This document shows, in pieces, positions 12,848-24,713 of a stretch of 64,000 bases of DNA (position 1 is its first letter; every line of letters starts with the position of its first letter). Origin of the DNA: Chloromonas sp. AAM2 (taxonomy: Eukaryota; Chlorophyta; Chlorophyceae; Chlamydomonadales; Chlamydomonadaceae); NCBI GenBank assembly GCA_004335635.1, contig QAXH01006164.1:24808-88807 (forward strand), read 5' to 3'. The translations under genes and the position numbers were made by a program. The notes beneath the pieces were generated by a model, which was not told where the DNA came from, did not search any database, and saw only the letters and a list, made by a program, of their open reading frames with translations.

Positions 12848-13340
12848 ACTTGTGAGACAGTGGAGCGAGACATCAGCTGACAACCATTGCTGCTTTAGAG
12901 TTGACGCACTCAGCCTGGAGATGCACAAATGCCAGGAGAAAGGGGTAAAAGGGTACAGAATGGCATACCGCATTGACGGACAACTAGTCTCAGCACCCTC
13001 TGGGCAAGACGCACACATGGCCATTCTCATGTTGATGTATGCCGATGACCTGGTGCTCATGGCAGACAATGCGGCAGGACTGGAAATAGCACTCCCGTTT
13101 CTGGAGCAGACAGCAGAGGAGTGGGGCATGAAACTCAACTACACTTTTTGTTTGGAAATAGTGACCTGGAACGCACACAGGCCATTCAATTGCAGGAAGG
13201 GCAAATACAGCATGTCAATGAGTTTCGCTATCTGGGCAGCATTCATCAAGGCTCTGTGTGGCCAGCAGGCAGGATTCAAACAGAGCACAGCGTGTGCATG
13301 CTTGCAGAAAATAGCTGGGTACGGCAGTAGAGTGGCTCTG
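12848..13340 (+). pseudogene. Degenerate LINE-type reverse transcriptase
   Basis: One frame encodes a KGYRMAYRIDGQLVS segment followed by the polymerase motif MYADDLVLMADN (TAT GCC GAT GAC at 13038-13049) and a GLEIALPFLEQTAEEWGMKL segment. The next conserved block, NEFRYLGS (13217-13240), is in a different frame, so there is a frameshift between them. The YADD box followed by an FRYLGS block is typical of non-LTR retrotransposon reverse transcriptases. No endonuclease or intact 5' part is seen. This is a dead, truncated copy. Confidence 0.75.
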
Positions 13341-14833
13341 CTTGTGAGCGCTACGGCTGAGGCTAGCGTCAGGGTTCTTAAGGGCTCGCAGCATGCTAAG
13401 AAGGGCTACTGAGTACGAGCGCGTCTGAGTTGGACCCGGTCAACGGTCAAAGGTCAACGTCTTGCGTTTTCCCCCCGTCAATTTGACATCGTCATTGACA
13501 AAGTTGACAATCCTCGCTTACAAGCTATGCAAAGGAAGGTGCGGACCTCTCATCGCACTGCCATGTACGATGACATTGACGTAAAAAGTACGTGTCCAGC
13601 TGTGGCGTGGCGTGTAAGAATACGTTGTACAGCTGGCAGTTGGCGTGAATCCTCCATGCCATTGTCAAACATACACTGAGCTTGCATCCACATAAACACG
13701 GCCATGTTTATTTCAGACTATCATGGACTGCCTGCCACTCAATGTGTGCTGTGATACCAAAGGCCTAAAACTGGCATGTTCAGCACAAGGAGCTATGCTA
13801 CTGCAACAGAATACCTGAGCCTTGTTGCTGGCTGTGGGCTGTGCTTCATTCTTCAACATAAACTGACCAACACCACCCTCATCAGCATCACCACAGAGCA
13901 CCTTGCCATACATTGCCACGCCCATCACACGCAGTTTCACGGGTCCCATGGCTGTGACCTGCGCCCTCACCATGTTTCCCAGCTGTGACCTGAGCCCTCA
14001 CCATGTTTTCCATATGTTTCATGAGCAGTGCTCCCCTGGATGTGCTGTGAATGCCTGCCAGGCATGGTTCAACCATTTGATCATTTGCACACATGGGGCG
14101 CGCAGTAGCAAGTAGCATCCTTGGGGCATTTGATAGGACTTGTTCACGTCACGTGGTGGCCTGATTAGGAATTACAACATGGGATGTACTTCTGCAGTTC
14201 ATGTGGACACTGTAAGGACGTTGACAAAGTATTGACGCAGTTGGGTCGTGCTTCACAGTTGGTTGTTTTTGGTAATGAACCAGTATCCATATGTTCCACC
14301 GTTGTCCCAGTACTAGCAGTGCACCATCGCCTACCAATACATCTTGTTTGGATGCACATGAAAGCCACCTACACTGAGACCAACACAGCTTTTGTGGTCA
14401 CAATCAAGCAGATGTGTCCTTCACGATGAACGTACCCCAAACTTCACCGACAAATCAACTCATTCACACGCACACACACACACGCACACACACACACACA
14501 CACACACACCAGACCCAACAGAAGAGCATTACCACTGGTTTCAGTGCTAAACACAAGAATTGTCCCAGAACTGGCAACCGTTTTTTTGAGAACCTGCTAT
14601 TGACAAGTGTTACAAGTGATGGTAGTGGCATTGACCTGTGCTTCAGCATACGCTGGTTCTACTCGTGGCTAAAATAACCAGACATACAACAGCCAGGCGT
14701 CATAGTCAAGGAAATACGGCCAGTACTGCGTCATCGTTCAACATCGCGACCCGACAGGAGGGTCCACGTGAAACACTGAAAGCTGCTCCTCAACAATCTG
14801 GAACATCATTATATCACAAAATCATCACGCTGC
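13341..14833. other. Intergenic, with R1 copy
   Basis: Between the LINE relic and the stop of the YbaB-type gene. It holds a long R1 copy (14390-14595) with an internal CA tract (about 14467-14510). A TTACA at 14610-14614 gives TGTAA on the minus strand, about 220 bases past the YbaB-type gene stop. No coding sequence is recognised. Confidence 0.55.
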
Positions 14834-17133
14834 TCACATACTGAGGGCACCTGCATGGCAAGAGCAAGCAACAGTGTAGCGCAAGTGAACCAGCCGCATG
14901 CATGGCAGGGCAATGACTTGTGCAGATCGCAGACGGTTGATGCCCTCATCAGGTCACTGACCATACAGGCCGTGAAATAAGTATCGTTGCACAGGTCTGG
15001 GCTACAGAGCGAGCGGAGTTGCATCATGCACAGGACATCACAGGCATTGCAATCCGTGGTGGTTATTGGTCTCATCACAGGCATCGCAAACCGCCTTAAC
15101 AAAATGCCGTCCGCGTTCACAGGCGCCAAGCTGCCAGTACGACCATCCAAGACACTTGTCAGCGGAGGCGGCTCATTTTTCCCCATCTTGAACATGCCCT
15201 ACCTGGGTTGGGAATGCCCAGAGTCTTCGCCAAGTCCTTCATCTTGTCCTTCATGCCCTGTAGAACAAGGCACCGCAGGGTTACAAGTTGCACGTCAGCC
15301 ACTGCACTCACAACTCCGCTTGACACGGAGAGGGTGCAGCCCTCGGTGCCACCGCAAAGATGTGGAGAAACGACCCATGCATGGTTCGTATCTCCATCCG
15401 ATTCCCCAGCTTGGCAAATAAAGGATGCAGCCTTTGAACTAGTGCCAACCTTTGCTGGAAAGGAAATGCCTACGTTGTGTGCGCGACTGCCTCCAGAAGT
15501 TGACGTGAGCAGTGATTTTGTGCTGCTCTCATAGGTTCCTTGCATAATATTTGTGCAGAAACGATGTTGGGGTTTCCCCACCGGCTGCACAGGCCATTCA
15601 CCCACCGTGACGCTCTTTGAGTGCGCGTCCTTCATGGCCAGGGTAACGCGCCGGGACAGCTCCTGCATAACACACAGTGCAACCGGCAACACGCGTCGAA
15701 CACAAGATGTGATGCGGGCAAGGCATGGCTGGCGGTGCATGGGAATGACTGTGCCGCAAGACAAGTCATGCATCCACGCACGATTTGCTTCACCATGACA
15801 CTGTGCTACCTTGTCTGTCAACCACCATGGACGGCTTCCTGCAGCTTTTCAGTGTCTTCCACTGCTACTGTGGCCTCTGCTCAGACATGGACAAGAGCCG
15901 TTGCCTGTGCTATGATAGACGTGATACATTCAGCCATCATGCAGCATGTGGATGATGCCTGCATGGCGCACCTCTGGCCCACTGTCAATAGCGGCCTGTG
16001 TGAGGTCCACTGACTTGGGCTCCTGGTTGCCGGTCATGATGACCTGCATGCATGCGGCGGGGCTCGCATGCATAACAAATCATGCGATAACTATTTAAGG
16101 TGCCAACAGAATGGGCAGTACTCGTACGTTCGTCTGTCCTATGCAGTCCTCATGAACGGGCAACACTGCATTGCTGATTCGGCTGATCCTTTCCCGCCAT
16201 CTGATCCTGTTGTGGGCTACTTCCTGTGCACTCAGCCCATTGCTGGGGCACTGTTGCTGCAAGGAAGGGCTGATGTCAGGCCCCACTGTAGTGCAGATAT
16301 GCACCCCTGCTGTGGCGAGTGCGTGTATGTGCGCCGGTCACATTAAGACTGCCAGTCCTCACCCTGACGGTCTCCTCCTCGTCATAGCCTTCAAATTCAG
16401 TGCTGCGCAGAGAAGTGCACGTGGTATTAGTGATAGCTCATAAGAGCCGTCCAAGCAACACGTCATGAGGGCACAACATCGAATGTGATGTGCATCGTGT
16501 GTAAAGCAGCATCCAGGCAGCCTTCTCACGAGCTATTGTGGCACACCATGGTGTATGCAAAAACATGATGGACATGGTCTAGGACGATGAGGCATCCTGC
16601 ATGTCATGACAGCCTGGCATGACATGAGCGTACCCCTTGGGCCTGACACCTGGCACGATCCTCACTTAGGGCATGACTCTGGGCATGAACTCACTTGGCT
16701 AGCTCCTGCTGTACTCGCTGCGTTTCAACTTGCACAAGCTGCTGTGCCTTCTTAACGCTTTCCATCAAATTCTTCATGTCAAATGGGTTTCCGCCGCCGC
16801 CCTGCATGATGTCCACGCAGCAGATGACAGGATGAAATGCTGGCTAACTCCACTTGCATGTGATAGGCCTTCGATCGCTGAGCTGCCATATGAATGCACC
16901 AACCGCACCTGGCCAAAAAGGTTGCACACTTGCAAGCTCCTCCGCCCTGATGTGCAAGGCCTTGCACATCTGCAAGCGGATAGCGGGGATGTTGCCTGCA
17001 GATTTCATTGTGACTGTCGCATCGTCGATCAGTCCGTCAGATCGCACCTCGGTGTTGGTAGCACGCTTTGCTGACGACCGGAGGCCGATCGAACTGATTG
17101 CAAGCGAAGGGTGGTGCTTGATAGGGCTGCCAT
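14834..17133 (-). CDS. Chloroplast YbaB/EbfC-family protein (STIC2-like)
   Basis: Small nucleoid-associated family; the plant plastid member STIC2 is linked to thylakoid protein biogenesis (known). Eight exons on the minus strand: 17133-17048, 16969-16909, 16801-16695, 16402-16363, 16043-15972, 15662-15606, 15257-15203, 14850-14834; 164 aa. Residues 1-49 form a Ser/Arg-rich chloroplast transit peptide starting MAALSSTTLRLQ. The core follows: GGGGNPFDMKNLMESVKKAQ, then EFEGYDEEETV, VIMTGNQEPKSVDL, AMKDAHSKSV and MKDKMKDLAKTLGIPNP, matching the family end to end. The third exon supplies the long coiled-coil helix. The last exon is only 17 nt and gives the C-terminus GALSM. A TGTAA lies about 220 nt downstream. 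An open segment at 15820-15875 breaks phase and is unnecessary by family length, so I left it out. Confidence 0.9.
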
Positions 17134-18463
17134 GATGCTGAGTTTGTATGCAATCTAGCGAGCGTGCTGTGGCTGGAAATGTTGCAGGTGGCGGAAGACA
17201 GGTTGGGTGACGTGTGATGGCCGTGACGTAGAACTGACTGTCAGTGGTACGGCCACCAGGCTGCTACTGCAGAGATACACAGTGTGCATGTTTGATCATC
17301 ATCATGTGTAAGGCGGTACGAGCAACATTCCTCAACGATCGCGGCCATTCCTCCCATATGATGAAAGGCCTGTACATGGGCCCATGGCACTACTGGCGTT
17401 CCTCGCAGAGGAGGGCAGCAACCAACCGTCATGCCAGCCAACCATGCAAGACCGCATGTTTGGCACGCATGCGCGAAAGCCTGGGAGAAGTGACCTCACA
17501 TTCTGAACCGCCTGTGCCACAACCGTGTGGCTATCCTGGCCATGCCACCCCATGACAGCCATGTGGTCAGCAGCAGAGCCTTGTTCAAACGCCAAGCATT
17601 GAAAACAATAACATGCCTCACTTGAGGGGAGGAAATCCCTGCCGTCCAACCTACAAGTGAAGGGGATTACGACACACTGTGATAGTAATGGTGGTGACCA
17701 CCTCTGGAGGTATTATCCTGTCCGCAAACCTCGTTACACCCAAAATGGCCTGAAAATGTATACAGTACTATGCAATTGTCAGCGGTCCCTGCCAACCGAA
17801 AGCAACGTCTGCAAATGATATATCCTCAGAATTTCTCAACAATGCCTCGCACTGGTTCCAGCACTGCACTGCCTGCCAGCAGGCCTTCGCACGCTACAGA
17901 GTGCCTTTACTTGCAGCTTACGGCTGGTCAGACGGGATTCAACCCCGATCCAACAAGCAAAAGAACCAGATCATCCATTCAACTGAGGGAAATGTTGACC
18001 TGGTGCCTATAATCAAGCTGCGGGATTCACTTGGTCAGAGAGAGTTCGTCCCGTCCAAGACGACCCACTGCACGTTGACCTGCAGCGATCGGATTATCTT
18101 GGATGCTGTGCCAGCAAGCCCCACAACTAACACCATTCATCAATTCCAACGACACCAACTAACACTCAAGGTACTGGCGCGAATGCCCAAAAAACGTTTA
18201 CCAGGAATACCTTGTCACGTGCCATCCGCCTGGCACCAGCTGCTTCCAACTCGGCACCGCAACATGACATCAGCTCATTTTGCAGGCCTTCCGCTGCAAA
18301 ACCTTAATCTGCCAGCTGGCAAACGAACATAGACCGGCTATGCCAAGCCTTCATGCTTCAGTTGCACACTGCCACTCAAGTGTGCATCTTTCTACATCGG
18401 CCTGTTAACTTAAAAAACCTTGTGAAACCGCTCTACCACGCGACCAGTGCCCAGCGTGCCTGG
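17134..18463. other. Intergenic, with R3 repeat
   Basis: Contains the YbaB-type gene's upstream region and an inverted R3 copy (about 17621-17750). The remainder probably includes the 3' untranslated region of the isovaleryl-CoA dehydrogenase gene. Plus-strand frames of 80-143 codons at 17770-18332 show no domain. Confidence 0.5.
17621..17750 (-). repeat. R3 dispersed repeat
   Basis: Read on the minus strand it begins GGCCATTTTGGGTGTAACGA, continues TTTGCGGACAGGATA and CACCACCATTACTATC, then CCTTCACTTGTAGGTTGG. It matches the direct pair at 23719-24035. Confidence 0.8.
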
Positions 18464-21400
18464 TCACCAGGTCAGCCTGCCCTCCACGCACTCCTTTGCC
18501 AGCTCCCTCCCAATCAAGAACCTGCGGATCTCACTGGTACCCGCTCCGATCTCATACAGCTTGGCATCTCGCAGCAGGCGGCCTGTGGGGTACTCGTTCA
18601 CATACCCATTGCCACCCAACACCTGCGGATCAGGATGTGAAGCCACAGCTGTCAGAAAGCTTACTCCCGGAGGGCAGAAGTCCAGCAATAAGAGCGAGCA
18701 GCACACAGAACGAACACCGCCAGTCCACAACAATGTGTGGCAGCCGAACAAGGTGCCATTGCCTCGCCTCGCCCAGCCCTCTGGTGCACATGTCTCACCA
18801 GCAGCACTGCAGCCTGCCCTGCTCACACACACCTGCTATTTGTATGCCTGACTTGCATTCACCGCTGCTTCCCTTGCCACACCGTCGCCAATCCAGACCT
18901 GTTGAGCTGCCAACAGCGCCCCTGTTTGATACAGTTGCAGTTGTGAATGATGCGCTCCAACTGTTGCTTGATGGATTACCCGTTGATATGGGATACGTCC
19001 GCAACAGACAGGATCTATCCTGATACTGTTACACCATATCCCACACACCTGAATTGCGTCCCACACACCTGAATTGCGTCCCACACACCTGAATTGCGTC
19101 CCACACACCTGAATTNNNNNNNNNNNNNNNNNNNNNNNNNNNNNNNNNNNNNNNNNNNNNNNNNNNNNNNNNNNNNNNNNNNNNNNNCCTAAATTGCGTC
19201 CCACACACCTGAATTGCGTCCCACACACCTGAATTGCGTCCCACACACCTGAATTGCGTCCAGCGCACACTGGGTAGCGGTCTCAGCGCAGTACAGAATG
19301 ACCGCAGCGCAGTCCTTCCGGTCTGCCACGCCCATGTCCGCACTCGCCGCCACGCGCTGCACAAACGAGCGGCATGCCTGGAGCCGCGCGTACATGTCCG
19401 CGAGCTTGCCCTGGATCAGCTGGAACTCGGAGATGGCCTGTCAAGCGACAGAAAGGGGTCAGCAGAACTTAGTTGGGGATGTGTAGTGCGTGTTGGAGAG
19501 GACAGCAGTGGGCTAATAGCATGAACGGTGTGCCCAGCTTGCCTGAACCCCGCACAGCTGTGTCAAAGTGTCTCTGTTAAGGCTGCAGAAGCTTTCAACT
19601 TGTTTCTATTTCAGTGTCAGTAAGGGCATTCCAGTGGTGCACGCAGGTCTGGCCACAGCCGGTAAACAGTGGCCCAACGAAGCAACAATGCACCACACAT
19701 GACAAGCTGGGCTGCAAGCGTTCTTGACATGGTTCTCCAACTCGCCTGTCCAAACTGTTTCCTCTGCGTGGCGTAGGGCAGGGCCACGTCCATGCAGGCC
19801 TGCATGAGGCCCACGGGGCTGGCAGAGAGCACCAGGCGCTGCGCAGCAGGAGCAAGCAGACACAGCGGGGATGCGTCCGGTGCCTGTTCCAAAAGTGCGG
19901 CAAGCTGAGCCTGGTTTGCAGCTGGCTGTGCGGACCAGGGTGCGCAAATGGGACCAGGGTGCGTTGTACAAATGTTACAGCGGCTAGGAGGAGGCAACAA
20001 CATACCCATTGCACAGAGCCCGTGGATGGCATCAGGACTGTGTCTTGGCTCATATGTGGATGCTGTGGCTTGTGCTCGTGAGGCGCTGAGATTGGGGACC
20101 AATCCTGGGACCTTGGCCCTGCCCAATCTCACCTCCAGGTCCAGACCGCTCATCATGACCGCCACGCCTGCAGGGATGCAGAGCACACAGGTGCCATCAG
20201 GCCTCAGCCCTGGGCGGGTGCCATGTGCAGGAGGATGTGAGCATCTGAACAAAGCAACTTTAGTAATTGTACGCACACATTTCTCCCCCAGACGATACGC
20301 TGTTAGCTGATAGAATGGAAATACTTTGTACATGAGAAGTGGAGAGGTGAACCCAGTGAATTGTGACATGGCAGTGTTGCTGCATGGGCTCGTGCAGCAG
20401 ACCATGCTGGTGAAACGGACACGGCAGCCCCTCTTGTCCCCAAACAAAGCTGTTTGAGAGCTCATTAGGCTGTCTCCCACCTTTGTTCAGGCCTCCCAGG
20501 ATGTTCTCCTTGGGGACCATGCAGTTCTCAAACACAAGCTGCGCGAGCACGGCAGACGCGCAGACAAAGATGACGGATCAATTAGACATAATGACCGATT
20601 GGAAATCCAGCCTGGGCAGCTGACACACTGAAAACGCTGTGCTCATCACCCAGGCGCTATGAAAGTATGCAATCCGCTGCAACCCTCCATCTGTTCGGTT
20701 TGGCCAGTCATGCACTGCACCCTCCGCACATGCACTGCACCCTCCGCACATGCACTGCACCCTCCGCACATGCCGCAAGGGTCCCGTGGTGTGCTGTCCA
20801 GGTGCATGAGCTAGTGAAGCACGCGAGCGCGTCAGCCGTCACCGCTCTGTCAGTACACGCACCGCCCGCCACAGTCAGACCCTGGCTCAAGGTCAAATGT
20901 AACAATAACGACAAGGAGCTGTGTAACACAGCAGCTCATACCTAGCTAGTGTTTGGAGCCCTTTTCCTGCCGTAACATGGATGAATCCGATCTCAATAGT
21001 GCTCACTTTCCCGGTGACAAGCTCTTGCGCAAAGCCATCGTCATGATAAGCAATTCGGCCAGCCTATGCCACGCATGAGCAGTCGAAGAATTTGAGTTAA
21101 CTCATAGCGTGCACTGGTCGCCATACCTCGCACGTATCGCTGCCCCGCATGCCCAGCTTGTCCAGCTTCTGTGCAGTGCTGAACCCCTCCATGCCCTTCT
21201 CGATGATGAAGGCGGTGATGCCCTTAGGGCCCAGCTCTGGGGCAGTCTTGGCGTACACTATCAACGTCTTGGCCTGTGACATGCACAGAGCCACTGACGG
21301 GTGGGCAACTGGGGTGAGAACGATTGGACCGCTAGCTGACTGCCTGTTTGTCTCCAGGTGAGCACGATTACCGGCCAGAGGCAGCAAGCGTGTCGTGTGT

Positions 21401-21948
21401 GCCTCGTGCTAGCACTGTGGATGCACTGAGCTGTCTCTGCAGCCAGCCACACCCTTGCATGCCTGCACCCACCGTGGGTCCGTTAGTGATCCACACCTTC
21501 TGACCTGTGAAGCGCACACGTGACACAGCAAGAAGCTGCACGCGACGCAAAACCCAGTGCTCTCTACTAAAACCTTCACCATCCTGTAATACCTGTGTGC
21601 AGAGCCTTTGGTCTGTGCCCAGACAATGTGTACAAACTTCTCCAACACCTTCCCTCCACCTCCTGTTGTGTTGGCCACCATGTAGCTCAAGGGTCACTCG
21701 ACCATGTCACTCAAGCATATCACTCAAGCACGGCAGTGACTGAACAGTCAGCATCCCTGCTACGCCATGCCTGCCCTGCCCTGTCATGTCCTACCATTCA
21801 GCAGGAAGTGGTCGCCCTTGTCCTCAGCCTTGAGGCGCATGGACACCACATCGCTACCGCTGTTGGGCTCGCTCATGGCCAGGGCCCCCAGGTGGTCACC
21901 TGCACAACACACGCAAGGGTCGCCAAGACCAGCACTGCAACCTGAATA

Positions 21949-21998
<50 letters not shown>

Positions 21999-24713
21999 AG
22001 CATCGTAACGTGAACCAACTAGGCTCCATGTGCCGTGCTACTCACGTCTGGATGGTTGCGGCCTGCGGCCCATGACCATGCTCAACTCAAAAGCGGGCTG
22101 AAGAGATTTCAGGTGCTTTCATCAGAAAAGGGTAGGTTATGCCTGATGGCTCAGAGACCAAGTATCCTTCACCCTGCTGCTGAACAAACGACCACACATC
22201 CCAGGTGAATGTTCAAAATGTTCGGGGGAAGCGGCCATGCAGACGTGTGTTGATAGCCCATCGAGCAAATCTGCAAGGCCCACTCGAGTAATGGATCATG
22301 CTGGACGAAACAAGCATTTCAATTGATGCACTCACTCAATGTGCAGCTAACCGCCCCAGTTAAACCTTAGCGCACATCCTTTCAAAGAAAAACTCGCACA
22401 CATGATCACCCATGACTGTGAAGCTCACCAGCCCTGTCCGACCCACCGGTAGTGAGGGGCGGCAGGTACTTAGCCAGCTGCTCAGGGGTGCCATTGCGCA
22501 CTAGCTGGTTGACACACAGGTTGCTGCAGCAGAATGCAGGGAAGATGACACGAAATGCTTGCTTTGCATTACCACCCGCTCAGTAACAGGCGAGACCAAC
22601 CTCTGCTGACTCAGCGGGAAGCCTCGTTACTTTTGTCACACATGCTAGAACTCTGCTATGCCTGCCAGCCTTGAGGCGCTTGGCTTACAGCGGCCCCATG
22701 GCGGATACGGCGCTGTTGATAAATCACGCCATGTGGAGCAAATTCAAGCAATACTGTACCGCTGTCTAAGCTGCCAGAATTGCAATATCTTGCCAGCCCG
22801 CTTCTGCCAACCACATGTGTCAGTTCCACCCCATCCATGCTGTCTGCCATGCTGCCTGCCGTGCATTTGTTTGCCAGCCTGCTTCTTTGAACACACTGGC
22901 AGTTGAACGGCATCCATGCTGCCTCGTATGCATGGGCCTGCACCTGTGCGCGGCGTAGCTGAGGCCCACCGCCCCGCTGGCCCGACTAATCTCCTCTGCA
23001 CACAGCAGGAGCACATTCATGTGTGTGTGTGTGTGTGTGTGTATGTGTGTGTGTATGTGTGTGTGTGTGTTGTTCCACATGTTCAGTTGGCCGTGTGCCT
23101 GGCTTGTGGTGCATGATTGCCTGTGAGAGTTAGCGCTAGCAGCAAGATCCACACAGATCAGGGTGATAGGGTAGCTTTTCAGCTGGCTGTCTTGCGTGAC
23201 AGGCCTTGCAATGTTTGAAATTGTGTTACGTGCCAGTTTGGTGAAAGTTTGGGTGGCAAGCACACGTCCTTTCCCAGGTTTTGCACTTCCTGCAAAACTA
23301 CCCAGTTTGCCACTGTGTGCGGGCTAGGCTTGAGGTCTAGTCACAATTCTTGTTGATGACTTGGACTACCTAACACAGCTCAATGAATGAGGCTTGAACC
23401 AAAGGGTGTGTCTGATTGGCAACACACGTGGCATACAATTTGAAGGTACGTACTCACCCACAGCGATGCAATGCATGGAATACCCCATGCCCATCCCTCC
23501 ATATTCCTGCAAGCATGCCAGAAGCGGCTTGTTTGTTCGCAGAACTAAAGGCAATACTGTAAATGCCATGTGCGGCACATGTGATCAGGACAGAGCCATG
23601 GTCCATCACAACCTGCAAGGCGATTCATCACACAGATCAAGCACGGATTCGGAATCGATTTCACTATGCTTTCCGACTTGCACATGTTTTCAGGCCCATT
23701 TTTTGGTTCTAACGATGTGGCCATTTTGGGTGTAACGAGGTTTGCGGACAGGATAGCACCTCGAGGGGTTGGCCACCACCATTACTATCCTGGTGTGTCG
23801 CAATCCCCTTCACATGTAGGTTGGGCGGGTTGGAATCCCTCCCCTCTTGTGATCAGGAGTACAGACCATACCATTGCAGATCCAGGCAGTGTGCTGAACG
23901 CATTCTGGGTCTAACAAGGTTTGCGGACAGGATAGCACCCCGAGGGGTGGAAACCACCATTACTATCGCTGTGTGCCGCAATGCCCTTCACTTGTAGGCT
24001 GGAACGGTAGGAGTCCCTTCCCTAATGTAATCAGGAGATGGTGATGAGCGAGGTTTCCCATAGCTGATTGTCATGGTCGTCCCACTATCATGCGGCTTGC
24101 TGTTGCAGATGCAGCAGGCCTACCAGCTATGTATATGGAGCATGCCACTGCCACATGCTTCACTTATGGCTAACAGAGCACAACACGTCATAAGCATGCC
24201 TGCGTCTTCCATACTTCCTGACTGCTTGATGTGTTAGCTGAAACTTGTAGAATTCGCAGCGTCAATAATCATAGGCTGTAAGACACACTGCATCAAGTTT
24301 AAATCCATCTGGGTGTGCAGCAACCCTAACCCCTCAGGCCAAGCTGCTATCATCTTGATAGAGAGCAACCCCAATACCTGTGGAGCCGTGATGCCTGCAA
24401 GAGAGGAGATACAAGGCAATGTCACTGAGGTTGCGCCTGGCTCCGCGTGTGTGCCAGCTCAGCTCCTGGCGAAACCCTAATGCGACCCCTCACCTAGGAG
24501 CCCATTTTCTCCGATAAGTTTCCATACTGAGGCTGGTGTGTTATTGTTTTCGTCAATGGAGTGCGCAAGAGGTGCAATTTCTCGCTGCGCAAACTCTTTG
24601 ACGGAGAGTCTGAATTCGTGGCACTCCTCAGGTGACGCTGGAGCGCCGAAGTGCCGCAACAAGGCCGGTACTGCTCTGAATTTGCTGGCAAAATGACAAC
24701 AGCGCTGCAACAT
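18464..24713 (-). CDS. IVD: Isovaleryl-CoA dehydrogenase, mitochondrial
   Basis: Flavoprotein of leucine catabolism: isovaleryl-CoA to 3-methylcrotonyl-CoA, electrons to ETF (known). Thirteen exons on the minus strand: 24713-24494, 24394-24378, 23506-23458, 22995-22944, 22523-22447, 21899-21795, 21504-21473, 21273-21127, 20538-20481, 20167-20133, 19838-19746, 19437-19249, 18622-18464; 410 aa, the family length. The N-terminus [13 protein letters not shown] looks mitochondrial. Motifs are MSEPNSGSD (residues 147-155), [21 protein letters not shown] and YEIGAGTSE (381-389). GLDLE at 260-264 places the family-specific catalytic Glu of isovaleryl-CoA dehydrogenases, with no Glu at the usual acyl-CoA dehydrogenase position near YEIGAGT, which argues against other acyl-CoA dehydrogenases. 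Exon 2 is a 17-nt microexon, intron 11 has a GC donor, and intron 12 begins in a donor-copy minisatellite. Confidence 0.94.
19041..19260 (-). repeat. 20-bp minisatellite made of exon end plus splice donor
   Basis: Eleven 20-bp units, read on the minus strand as GTGTGTGGGACGCAATTCAG. Six are complete and two partial around a 72-base assembly gap, and the flanks are in exact register across the gap (220 = 11 x 20). The exon 12 end of the isovaleryl-CoA dehydrogenase gene is GACGCAATTCAG followed by donor GTGTGTGG, so each unit repeats the last 12 exon bases plus the first 8 intron bases. One partial unit has a G-to-A type change (CCTAAATT on plus). The array is open in all frames of the host gene. 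Confidence 0.92.
19116..19187. other. Assembly gap (72 N) inside minisatellite
   Basis: Run of N inside the 20-bp array. Unit phase on both sides agrees with 72 bases, but a collapsed array cannot be excluded. Confidence 0.99.
20711..20770. repeat. Second 20-bp tandem repeat, three units
   Basis: Three exact units of TGCACTGCACCCTCCGCACA in intron 8 of the isovaleryl-CoA dehydrogenase gene, followed by a broken fourth. Confidence 0.95.
21950..21997. repeat. CA microsatellite in IVD intron 5
   Basis: About 24 uninterrupted CA units, close to the 3' end of intron 5 of the isovaleryl-CoA dehydrogenase gene. A related GT tract lies in intron 3 at about 23018-23070. Confidence 0.97.
23719..24035 (+). 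repeat. R3 direct pair in IVD intron 2
   Basis: Two R3 copies in the same orientation (23719-23860 and 23911-24035), start-to-start spacing about 180 bases. Both read AGGTTTGCGGACAGGATAGC, then ACCACCATTACTATC, CCTTCAC and TTGTAATCAGGAG-like ends. They are clearly diverged from each other. Confidence 0.85.

Noticed and set aside
15820..15875. Extra exon of the YbaB-type gene (ATVAVEDTEKLQEAV)
   Set aside because: It has splice-like borders, but including it breaks reading phase, and the family alignment runs without a gap when it is left out.
19041..19260. CRISPR-like array
   Set aside because: Units are contiguous with no unique spacers, and the context is a eukaryotic intron. It is a minisatellite.
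18836..19270. Protein repeat gene encoded by the 20-bp array
   Set aside because: The open frames are a by-product of a 20-bp unit lacking stops in all frames. The real gene is isovaleryl-CoA dehydrogenase, and this lies mostly in its intron 12.
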